Shown piece by piece: positions 17,600 to 24,756 of a DNA stretch of 64,000 nucleotides; position 1 is the stretch's first letter; each line of letters starts with the position of its first letter. Source of the DNA: Marivita sp051859345. Lineage in GTDB: Bacteria; Pseudomonadota; Alphaproteobacteria; Rhodobacterales; Rhodobacteraceae. The notes below the pieces were generated by a model. That model worked only from the letters and a program-made list of their open reading frames with translations. It did not search any database and was not told the origin of the DNA. The stretch is taken from the NCBI RefSeq assembly GCF_051859345.1, contig NZ_JBHYFV010000007.1:62001-126000 (forward strand), written 5' to 3'. Made by a program: the position numbers and the translations under genes.

Positions 17600-17734
17600 A
17601 TCATTCCAAGATACTTTTGAACCAGAATAGTTCGTACCGCGCTATTTCCTTGGCATCACCGTTTTGCGACCGTGATTTGGCCCGAAACTGCCCGTATCGG
17701 CGGGAGCGAACAACACGAAGGAACACGGGCGCGC

Positions 17735-17983
17735 ATGCTTCTCTGGCTATCTATCGGTTGGGTATTTGCCTCGGCTCTGGTTGCGATGTTGCCGATGCGA
17801 TGGCAATATGTGCCGGGTGTGGCGTTGTTGCTGGCGGCGCCGGTGTTGATTGGCCTGATTGCGCAGAGTGTCGGCCTCTGGGCGGCCTTTGCGGCGGTTC
17901 TGGCCTTTGGGTCGATGTTTCGCAACCCGTTGCGGTGTTTCTATAGGCGCCTGACAGGGCAAGTGGTGGAGCTTCCCCGATGA
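17735..17983 (+). CDS. DUF2484-family small membrane protein, copy 1
   Basis: 82 residues with about three hydrophobic segments: MLLWLSIGWVFASALVAMLP, then VALLLAAPVLIGLIAQSVG, then LWAAFAAVLAFGSMF, ending in the FRNPLRCFYRRL basic tail. DUF2484 proteins occupy the murC-murB interval in Rhodobacterales, suggesting a wall- or division-linked inner-membrane role that has not been defined. ATG 17735 was chosen because it gives the conserved hydrophobic start; the open frame begins at 17672. It overlaps the second copy by ATGA. Confidence 0.8.
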   Translation: MLLWLSIGWVFASALVAMLPMRWQYVPGVALLLAAPVLIGLIAQSVGLWAAFAAVLAFGSMFRNPLRCFYRRLTGQVVELPR

Positions 17984-18240
17984 TGAGTTATTCCCTCAGC
18001 GCGGCCTGTTGCTGGATCGTTCTTGCCGCGATCCTTGCCGCGATCCCGTCGCAGGACAACCACTGGCGGCGGGCCTATTTCCTGATGGCGCTGGGCGCAC
18101 CGATCCTTGTCTGGGTATACATGGCGGACGGGCTTTACTGGGGGCTTGCCTTTACCCTTGCGGTCCTGAGCGTGTTTCGCTGGCCGCTGCGGCACCTTTT
18201 TGCGTGGGTCCTGCGGCAGGTGAGACGCCGCGCGGATTGA
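17980..18240 (+). CDS. DUF2484-family small membrane protein, copy 2
   Basis: 86 residues, starting MMSYSLSAACCWIVLAAILA, with hydrophobic segments also at YFLMALGAPILVWVYMADGLYW and AFTLAVLSVF, and the matching tail FRWPLRHLFAWVL. The shared F-R-x-P-L-R motif and the same layout show it is a paralogue of the preceding gene. The start overlaps the stop of copy 1 (ATGA); a second ATG lies at 17983. murB follows 39 bp later in the same direction. Confidence 0.8.
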   Translation: MMSYSLSAACCWIVLAAILAAIPSQDNHWRRAYFLMALGAPILVWVYMADGLYWGLAFTLAVLSVFRWPLRHLFAWVLRQVRRRAD

Positions 18241-18279
18241 GGCTTTACGCGCCGGGACCCTTTGGGCAAAACGCGGGGC

Positions 18280-19215
18280 ATGAACACACTTCCCGAAGTC
18301 AGGGGCACGCTAAGTCCCGATAAACCGCTTTCCGATCTGACCTGGCTGCGCGTCGGCGGGCCTGCGGACTGGTTGTTCCAGCCTGCCGATATTGAGGATT
18401 TGCAGGCCTTCTTGCGGGATTTGCCGCAGGATGTGCCGGTCTTTCCGATGGGCGTCGGTTCGAACCTGATCGTGCGTGATGGCGGATTGCGCGCCGTGGT
18501 GATCCGTCCTGGACGCGGGTTCAACGGGATTTCGGTTGAGGGTTCCCGCGTGACCGCCGGCGCGGCGGCGCTGGATGCGCATGTCGCGCGCAAGGCGGCG
18601 GATGCAGGTGTCGATCTGACCTTTTTGCGCACCATTCCGGGGGCTATTGGCGGCGCGGTCTGCATGAACGCCGGGTGTTACGGATCCTATGTCGCGGATC
18701 ATCTGATCGCGGCGCAGGTCGTGCTACGGTCCGGCGACCTGGTGACACTGCCTGTGTCGGAGTTGCAGCTTGCCTATCGCTCAAGCGTGCTTCCCGAAGG
18801 CGCGGTGGTGATCGGGGCGGAGTTCGAGGGGGTGTCGGGCGATCCGGACGCCTTGCATGCGCGGATGACGGACCAACTGGCCAAGCGCGATGCGACGCAG
18901 CCCACCAAGGACCGCACGGCCGGCAGCACCTTCCGCAACCCGGCCGGGTTTTCGTCAACCGGAGCCGCCGATGATGTGCATGATCTCAAGGCCTGGAAGG
19001 TGATTGACGAGGCCGGTTTGCGCGGGGCGACGCGTGGCGGGGCGCAGATGTCTCCGAAACATCCGAACTTTCTGGTCAACACCGGCACGGCGACGGCGGC
19101 GGACCTTGAAGGATTGGGGGAAGAGGTGAGAAAAAAGGTTTTCTTGCACTCTGGAATAGAGTTACACTGGGAAATTAAGCGCATCGGCGAACCGATACGC
19201 TCTGACGAGGGATAA
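18280..19215 (+). CDS. murB: UDP-N-acetylenolpyruvoylglucosamine reductase
   Basis: MurB reduces the enolpyruvyl group made by MurA, using NADPH and FAD, to give UDP-MurNAc. The 311 residues include the FAD-contacting GVGSNLIVRDGG (58-69), FLRTIPGAIGGAVCMNAGCYG, the catalytic serine region AGSTFRNP, and the C-terminal IELHWEIKRIGE with the conserved Glu. The missing Tyr loop is typical of shorter type II forms. ATG 18280 is used; TTG 18262 in the same frame is a less likely start. Confidence 0.95.
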   Translation: MNTLPEVRGTLSPDKPLSDLTWLRVGGPADWLFQPADIEDLQAFLRDLPQDVPVFPMGVGSNLIVRDGGLRAVVIRPGRGFNGISVEGSRVTAGAAALDAHVARKAADAGVDLTFLRTIPGAIGGAVCMNAGCYGSYVADHLIAAQVVLRSGDLVTLPVSELQLAYRSSVLPEGAVVIGAEFEGVSGDPDALHARMTDQLAKRDATQPTKDRTAGSTFRNPAGFSSTGAADDVHDLKAWKVIDEAGLRGATRGGAQMSPKHPNFLVNTGTATAADLEGLGEEVRKKVFLHSGIELHWEIKRIGEPIRSDEG

Positions 19216-19283
19216 ACCTTCGCAGTTCAGGCGGTGCGCCGGGCAGGTTGCACAAAATAACAAGGGGCGTGGCCCCGGCAGAA

Positions 19284-19301
19284 ATGGGGGAAAACCCCCA
19301 T
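19284..19301 (+). other. Strong hairpin between murB and ddl
   Basis: ATGGGGG-AAAA-CCCCCAT is a perfect 7-bp stem with an A4 loop, 20 bp before the ddl start. No T-run follows. It could hold back ribosomes or polymerase before ddl, or stabilise the murB transcript end. The remaining spacer 19216-19283 shows no recognisable element. Confidence 0.45.
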
Positions 19302-19321
19302 GATTTGAGGCGATTTTGGGA

Positions 19322-20236
19322 ATGTCGAGCAGGGCAAACCCGAAAGTGGCAGTATTGATGGGTGGCCCCTCGGCCGAACGCGAGGTGTCCCTGTCGACAG
19401 GGCGTGAATGCGCCGCCGCTTTGCGGGACGAAGGATATGAGGTGCACGAGGTCGATGCCGGCCGCGACCTTGCATCCGTTTTGGCGGCTCTTTCACCGGA
19501 TGTGTGTTTCAACGCCCTGCATGGCCGCTGGGGTGAAGATGGCTGTGTGCAGGGACTGCTGGAGTGGATGGGCCTGCCCTATACACATTCCGGCGTTCTG
19601 GCCTCTGCCCTGGCGATGGACAAGGAGCGGACCAAGGATGTCTACAGGCGGCATGGCTTGCCGGTGGTCGACAGCGTTCTGGCTTCGCGGGATGTGGTGA
19701 TGGCGTCACATGTCATGGCACCTCCCTATGTTGTGAAGCCGTATAATGAGGGGTCGTCGGTGGGCGTTTACCTTGTGAACGAAGACGCCAATGGCCCGCC
19801 GCACCTGTCCGATACCATGCCCGAGACCGTGATGGTCGAAGCGTTTGCGCCGGGGCGGGAATTGACGACAACGGTGATCGGAGATCGGGCGCTGTGCGTG
19901 ACGGATATTCTGACCGACGGTTGGTACGATTACGATGCCAAGTACAAGCCCGGAGGTTCGCGCCATGTGTTGCCTGCGGACGTGCCGCAAGAGATTACAG
20001 CCCTGTGCCTTGAATATGCCGTCAGGGCGCATGACGCGCTGGGGTGCCGTGGTGTGTCGCGCACGGATTACCGCTGGGACGAGGCGCGTGGGCTGGACGG
20101 GTTGATCCTTCTCGAGACCAACACCCAGCCGGGCATGACCCCGACATCGCTGACGCCCGAACAGGCGGCGCACACGGGTATGAGCTTTGGCGCGCTGTGC
20201 CGCTGGATGGTGGAGGACGCGTCATGTCACAGATGA
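19322..20236 (+). CDS. ddl: D-alanine--D-alanine ligase
   Basis: Ddl makes the D-Ala-D-Ala dipeptide used by MurF. The 304-residue ATP-grasp protein has the N-terminal VLMGGPSAEREVSLSTG, the substrate loop YTHSGVLASALAMDKERTK, the ATP-binding VKPYNEGSSVGV, and the metal-site segment LLETNTQPGMTPTSL. ATG 19322 has a GAGG 12 nt upstream; TTG 19316 is in frame. Its 3' end overlaps ftsQ by 13 bp. Confidence 0.95.
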   Translation: MSSRANPKVAVLMGGPSAEREVSLSTGRECAAALRDEGYEVHEVDAGRDLASVLAALSPDVCFNALHGRWGEDGCVQGLLEWMGLPYTHSGVLASALAMDKERTKDVYRRHGLPVVDSVLASRDVVMASHVMAPPYVVKPYNEGSSVGVYLVNEDANGPPHLSDTMPETVMVEAFAPGRELTTTVIGDRALCVTDILTDGWYDYDAKYKPGGSRHVLPADVPQEITALCLEYAVRAHDALGCRGVSRTDYRWDEARGLDGLILLETNTQPGMTPTSLTPEQAAHTGMSFGALCRWMVEDASCHR

Positions 20237-21099
20237 CCGCGCGCCCCGATCCCGCACCGTCACGGCTCAAGTACCGGATGGAGCGGCTGATGCTGACGCC
20301 GCTGTTCCGGCTGCTCTTGCGGTTTGGTCTGCCCTGTCTGCTGACCTTTGGTGTGGCAAGCTGGTGGCTGTCGGCCGAAGACAATCGGATGATGATCACG
20401 GACACCTATGCCGAGATGCGCGCCAAGGTCGAAAGCCGTCCGGAGTTCATGGTCAATCTGATGGCGGTTGATGGGGCAAGCGATCTTGTCGCCGAGGGAA
20501 TCCGAGAGATGCTGCCGCTGGATTTCCCGATCAGTTCCTTTGACCTTGATCTTGAGCAGATGCGCGAAACGGTTGTTTCGCTGGATCCGGTCAAATCGGC
20601 GCGGCTTTATGTGCGCCAGGGCAACGTGTTGCAGGTTGACGTGGTCGAACGCATTCCCGTTGTGCTGTGGCGCAATGACCGGGGCTTGCAGCTTTTGGAC
20701 AATGAGGGCGTTCTGGTGGGCCCGGCGTTTGTGCGCTCCGACTGGCCCGACCTTCCGTTGATCGTCGGGGATGGGGCCAATACCCATGTGGTCGAGGCGC
20801 TTGACCTTGTGGCGGCCGCCGAGCCGTTGTCCGCGCGGTTGCGTGGGTTGGTGCGGATGGGCGAACGGCGCTGGGACGTCGTGCTGGATCGCGAGCAGCG
20901 CATCTTGTTGCCCGAAACCGAGGCCGTGCGCGCGCTTGAACGGGTGATCGCGATGGATCAGGCGGTCGACATGCTGGAGCGCGACCTTCTTGCGGTCGAC
21001 CTTCGGCTGCCGAACCGACCGACACTTAGAATGACAGATGGGGCCGTGCGCGAATTGGTGCGCATTCGAGCCATCGAGGCAGGGGAACCAGTGGAATGA
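20224..21099 (+). CDS. ftsQ: Cell division protein FtsQ
   Basis: A bitopic inner-membrane protein of 291 residues linking cytoplasmic and periplasmic divisome parts. A basic cytoplasmic tail leads into one membrane segment (about residues 34-48, LLRFGLPCLLTFGVASWWL). The periplasmic region contains a POTRA-like part with FPISSFDLDLEQMRETVVSLDPVKSARLYV and then VVERIPVVLWRN. ATG 20224 has GGAGG seven nt upstream; ATG 20233 would give a 4-bp overlap with ddl instead. ftsA is coupled by ATGA. Confidence 0.93.
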   Translation: MSQMTARPDPAPSRLKYRMERLMLTPLFRLLLRFGLPCLLTFGVASWWLSAEDNRMMITDTYAEMRAKVESRPEFMVNLMAVDGASDLVAEGIREMLPLDFPISSFDLDLEQMRETVVSLDPVKSARLYVRQGNVLQVDVVERIPVVLWRNDRGLQLLDNEGVLVGPAFVRSDWPDLPLIVGDGANTHVVEALDLVAAAEPLSARLRGLVRMGERRWDVVLDREQRILLPETEAVRALERVIAMDQAVDMLERDLLAVDLRLPNRPTLRMTDGAVRELVRIRAIEAGEPVE

Positions 21100-22430
21100 T
21101 CGAGCTTTACGAGTCTCAACGGGCGATGCGCAACATGCGCCGGGCGGCGATGCAGCGAGGAGTGATTGCCATTCTCGACATCGGCAGCTCCAAGATCGCC
21201 TGTCTTGTGCTGCGGTTTGACGGAACGGACCGCGGTATCGAAAGTGACTCGATCGGATCGCTGGCCGGGCAGTCCGGGTTCCGGGTGATCGGCGCGGCCA
21301 CAACGCGCTCACGCGGCGTACGGTTTGGTGAAATCGACTCGATGAGCGAAACCGAACGGGCGATCCGCACAGCGGTGCAGGCGGCGCAGAAGATGGCGCA
21401 GATCCGCGTAGATCACGTCATTGCCTGTTTTGGCGGGGCCGATCCGCGCAGCTATGGTTTGGCCGGCAAGGTCGAGGTGGCTGGCAATACGGTGGATGAA
21501 CAGGACGTGGCGCGCGTTCTGTCGGCCTGTGATGTTCCCGATTTTGGTCACGGGCGCGAAGTGATGCACGCGCAGCCGGTGAACTTTGCACTCGACCATC
21601 GCTCGGGGTTGATTGATCCGCGCGGGCAGATCGGTCAGGAGCTGGCCACCGACATGCACATGCTGACGGTCGATGCGATGGCGGTGCAGAACCTTGCGCA
21701 TTGCATGAAGCGCTGTGACCTCGAACTCGCAGGCATTGCCAGCTCGGCTTATGTGTCGGGCGTGTCCGCGTTGGTCGAGGACGAACAGGAACTGGGGGCC
21801 GCCTGCATCGACATGGGCGGTGGATCAACCGGGCTGTCGATCTTCATGAAGAAACACATGATCTACGCCGATGCGGTGCGCATGGGGGGTGATCATGTGA
21901 CCAGCGACATTTCGATGGGATTGCAGGTTCCGATGGCTGTCGCTGAGCGGATCAAGACGTTTCACGGTGGCGTCGTTGCGACCGGGATGGACGACCGCGA
22001 CATGATCGAGATCGGCGGTGATACCGGCGACTGGCACCATGACCGCCGCACGGTGAGCCGGGCTGAACTGATCGGCATCATGCGCCCGCGGGTCGAGGAA
22101 ATCCTTGAAGAGGTGCGGGCGCGGCTTGATGTGGCGGGTTTCGAGCATTTGCCAAGCCAACAGATCGTGCTGACCGGCGGGGCCAGCCAAATCCCTGGTC
22201 TGGATGGTTTGGCGACCAAAATCCTGGGTCAACAGGTGCGTTTGGGGCGGCCCATGCGGGTGCATGGATTGCCACAGGCGGCAACCGGTCCGGGCTTTGC
22301 CAGCGCGGTTGGGCTCTGCCTGTTTGCCGCGCATCCGCAGGACGAATGGTGGGACTTTGAAATCCCCGTAGACCGCTATCCGGCGCGGTCCCTGAAGCGC
22401 GCGGTCAAATGGTTCCGCGACAATTGGTGA
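21096..22430 (+). CDS. ftsA: Cell division protein FtsA
   Basis: FtsA is the actin-like ATPase that tethers FtsZ filaments to the membrane. In 444 residues it shows the phosphate-1 motif IAILDIGSSKIACLVL near residue 24, the 1C domain, the phosphate-2 motif GAACIDMGGGSTGLSIF, the adenosine motif IVLTGGASQIPGLDGLA, and a C-terminal amphipathic tail (ARSLKRAVKWFRDNW) for membrane binding. Unlike the usual order, ftsZ does not follow directly: two minus-strand genes and a 428-bp spacer intervene. Confidence 0.96.
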   Translation: MIELYESQRAMRNMRRAAMQRGVIAILDIGSSKIACLVLRFDGTDRGIESDSIGSLAGQSGFRVIGAATTRSRGVRFGEIDSMSETERAIRTAVQAAQKMAQIRVDHVIACFGGADPRSYGLAGKVEVAGNTVDEQDVARVLSACDVPDFGHGREVMHAQPVNFALDHRSGLIDPRGQIGQELATDMHMLTVDAMAVQNLAHCMKRCDLELAGIASSAYVSGVSALVEDEQELGAACIDMGGGSTGLSIFMKKHMIYADAVRMGGDHVTSDISMGLQVPMAVAERIKTFHGGVVATGMDDRDMIEIGGDTGDWHHDRRTVSRAELIGIMRPRVEEILEEVRARLDVAGFEHLPSQQIVLTGGASQIPGLDGLATKILGQQVRLGRPMRVHGLPQAATGPGFASAVGLCLFAAHPQDEWWDFEIPVDRYPARSLKRAVKWFRDNW

Positions 22431-22457
22431 TCCCTGGACATCGCATGACAAAGGACA

Positions 22458-22484
22458 GGGCGGGTCGGACAGATCAGCCCGCCC
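22458..22484. terminator. Inverted repeat between convergent ftsA and DsrE gene
   Basis: GGGCGGG (22458-22464) and CCCGCCC (22478-22484) form a G+C-rich 7-bp stem with a 13-nt loop, 27 bp after the ftsA stop and 10 bp before the converging stop. There is no T-run. A bidirectional terminator is the likely role. Confidence 0.5.
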
Positions 22485-22494
22485 GGCGATGTGT

Positions 22495-22959
22495 TCAGGG
22501 CGTGATGTAGGTATACCCATGCATCTGCAGATGCGACAGCTCGGCCACGCCGCTGGGAACGATATCTTCTTCGAAAACGTCGAACAGATCGTTCTCATAC
22601 GAAATATTGCGGCCCTGTAGGGTGTTGTTGCAGACGTGGATCGCCACGTTCTGACCCTTCAGTTCAAGAACCTGTCCTTGCAGCAATTGATTGCTCTTGG
22701 CAGAGGCGAGAAGGCCAAGGCCATTGCCATGCAGGACCAGCTTGATGTCCATGTTTTCGGCACCGACGGCGTTGATGTGGTTCTGCATGTTGCGCAAGGC
22801 ACCGCGATAGGCGCGGTCCTCTTCGCCACCGTTGTAATTGATGTGATAGACGACTTTCTGTTTGCCGTAGCGCTCTTGTGCCTGCGCATCCGAAGTTGCG
22901 GCAAAGATGCCCAGAACAGCGATGGCGCATGCCAGCACCAGTGAGGTGAGATGTTTCAT
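22495..22959 (-). CDS. Exported DsrE-family protein
   Basis: 154 residues: a Sec signal peptide (MKHLTSLVLACAIAVLGIFA to about AQA), then a DsrE/F-like domain with KVVYHINYNGGEEDRAYRGAL, LVLHGNGLGLL, the conserved cysteine motif HVCNNTL and EDIVPSGVAELSHLQMHGY. Cytoplasmic DsrE relatives bind persulfides; exported versions are found in periplasmic sulfur contexts, but this one's chemistry is unproven. ATG 22959 has GGGAGGACC ahead; the frame remains open upstream without coding character. It lies 136 bp downstream of the PhnD-LuxR regulator on the same strand. Confidence 0.85.
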   Translation of the reverse strand: MKHLTSLVLACAIAVLGIFAATSDAQAQERYGKQKVVYHINYNGGEEDRAYRGALRNMQNHINAVGAENMDIKLVLHGNGLGLLASAKSNQLLQGQVLELKGQNVAIHVCNNTLQGRNISYENDLFDVFEEDIVPSGVAELSHLQMHGYTYITP

Positions 22960-23095
22960 GTGGTCCTCCCGTTTCGTTGTCGGGGCGCGCGTGCGACCCT
23001 TGGACCAGCCTGCCACGGGATGGGCACAAGAACACCTCGGGTGAACCACGGGTTGGGTGGGAAACATACCGGGGAGAAGCCTAGGGTGGCCGGTT

Positions 23096-24328
23096 TCAGG
23101 TGGCCAGCGCCACAAGTTGAGTCGAGGAGCGGGCGTCGAATTTTCTGAGCAGGTTCGAGCGATGAAACTCGACCGTCTTGGGACTGATCTTGAGACGTTG
23201 GGCAATCTCCTTGGAGGAATACCCTTGGGTGATGTAGTCAAGGATTTGGCGTTCGCGCTTGGTCAGGCTGGGCTGGGCCTTGTCTGGCGCGGGTTCTGCC
23301 GGGTCCGACAGTAGCCCAAGGTCCGGATTGCGGCGGGCGTGGCGAAGTCCCAGCAGGGCGATGGCCCCAGCCATGACCGCAATCGCGGCGATCAGCGGCA
23401 GCATCGCACCCAGCCTTTGCCACAGCGTCGGCTGTTCGATCCGCAGGTCAAACGCCTGTTTCAGGTCAATCGCCGCGTGATAGGCGACAGGTGACGACCA
23501 ATAGTTGCGCACCCGCGTGTCCTGCGCAATCGGGCTGTCCTTGGCCTGCAACAGGGCAATCGCCACCGCATCGCGCAGGTCGGGATTCACGTTGGCCAAA
23601 GCCGCGAACGGCCATTCGGGATAAAGCCGCGTGCTGATGAGGTCCGGATGCGCAAACGTGACATTGGTGTTGAGATAGACGAAATCTTGCTTGGTGTATT
23701 TTCCCTCGGCCAGAACACGTTCCATCAACCCGCTGCGAATGATGCCGATATCCGCCTGTCCGGTCGCCACGCGATCAATGATCCCGTCCATCGGGAAGCC
23801 CGCGAAGTCGAGCGACTTGGTATCGGTGAAAAGATTGATTTGGGCATTTTCGAATTCACGCCATGCCAGTTGAAACCCGCCAAAGGCCATCTTGTCGATG
23901 GCGACCACGGTCTTGTTGCGCGCATCGTCAAGCTCTGTGATCCCGGATCCGGCGCGGGCGATGATCAGGCTTCCGAATTCGGTTGAAAAGCTGCCATCGC
24001 TGCGTTGGACATTGCGGGTCGCCAGCACGCTCATCGCATGATCGCGGGCGAGATCGACAAAGTGACCGGGATTGGTGAGGACGAAGTCGACTTGCCCACC
24101 GGCGACCTGTGACGATGCAGAGGCAAGTGTCATCGGAACAAGGTCGAATTCATGAGTCGGGACCGATGCCTCGAGATATCGCTTGAGCCCATGCCAGCGA
24201 ACCAGCGCGTCTTCGTAGCCCAGATAGGCAAGCACACCGATGCGTGCCTGCGATCCAGCGGTTTGCGCATCGCAGGGGGCCGGGCTGACCCCGGCAAGAC
24301 ACAATGAGATGATAATTGCTCTAAGCAC
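23096..24328 (-). CDS. Membrane-spanning regulator: PhnD-type sensor + LuxR HTH
   Basis: 410 residues in an unusual order. Residues 1-22 are a signal peptide, and 28-300 form a PhnD/phosphate-phosphonate-like periplasmic binding domain (RIGVLAYLGYEDALVRWHGL, FVLTNPGHFVDLA, FGSLIIARAGSGI, VVAIDKMAFGGFQLAW). A single membrane helix (about 307-328) is followed by a charged linker and a LuxR/GerE HTH (353-410: LTKRERQILDYITQGYSSKEIAQRLKI). There is no kinase or receiver, so ligand sensing in the periplasm should act directly on DNA binding. Start GTG 24328 has GGAGGAG upstream. It resembles the sensor half of TtrS-type systems; ligand unknown. Confidence 0.85.
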   Translation of the reverse strand: MLRAIIISLCLAGVSPAPCDAQTAGSQARIGVLAYLGYEDALVRWHGLKRYLEASVPTHEFDLVPMTLASASSQVAGGQVDFVLTNPGHFVDLARDHAMSVLATRNVQRSDGSFSTEFGSLIIARAGSGITELDDARNKTVVAIDKMAFGGFQLAWREFENAQINLFTDTKSLDFAGFPMDGIIDRVATGQADIGIIRSGLMERVLAEGKYTKQDFVYLNTNVTFAHPDLISTRLYPEWPFAALANVNPDLRDAVAIALLQAKDSPIAQDTRVRNYWSSPVAYHAAIDLKQAFDLRIEQPTLWQRLGAMLPLIAAIAVMAGAIALLGLRHARRNPDLGLLSDPAEPAPDKAQPSLTKRERQILDYITQGYSSKEIAQRLKISPKTVEFHRSNLLRKFDARSSTQLVALAT

Positions 24329-24756
24329 CGTCTCCTCCTGCTGGAATTATAGGCGGAGCCCGATCAGGGGCGCAATCGCGCACTGCTCTGGAATTGGAAT
24401 TCCAAATCGGTTCCGGCGCGGGAATCAGAAGCTTTTTTGAACTCGGTGCTGGAACAGATTCCTGAATTGCGTTAATCTAAATGAAAACAAAGGCAGACCC
24501 GAGCAGGTCCTGATCACGTTACTCTTTTAGTGTCCGCTTTGCGCGGGGTGTCTTTTGTCGTCTTGTAGGTGCATGAGCTTGGGCCGCTATATATCGACAA
24601 CTTGGCGAAATTCCGCGATCTTCCGTGAGATTTGGGCCATATTTGGTGGTAAATCGGTGTTTTTTGCGTGACGTTCGCGGCTCTGGACGATAATACTTGT
24701 AGGAATAGGTGCAAAAAACGTCCCGAATGGGGCTGAGATAGCAGGCGGACAAACAC
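24329..24756. other. 428-bp divergent spacer between regulator and ftsZ
   Basis: No gene is supported here; the minus ORF covering its right part is antisense to ftsZ. The spacer is more AT-rich than its surroundings, particularly 24460-24720, and must hold the promoters of ftsZ and of the GTG-started regulator. A possible ftsZ -10 is GATAAT at about 24688. One TTAA half-site occurs (around 24470) but no full TTAA-N7-TTAA CtrA site is seen. Confidence 0.5.
24394..24405. promoter_or_regulatory. Perfect palindrome TTGGAATTCCAA upstream of the regulator
   Basis: A 12-bp perfect palindrome located 66-77 bp upstream of the GTG start of the PhnD-LuxR gene, in the spacer shared with ftsZ. Its size and symmetry fit an operator for a dimeric LuxR-type HTH, so autoregulation is the simplest guess. 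No second copy is present near the downstream dsrE start. Confidence 0.4.

Noticed and set aside
24460..24500. CtrA binding site near ftsZ
   Set aside because: Only a single TTAA half-site is present; the TTAA-N7-TTAA full motif is missing.
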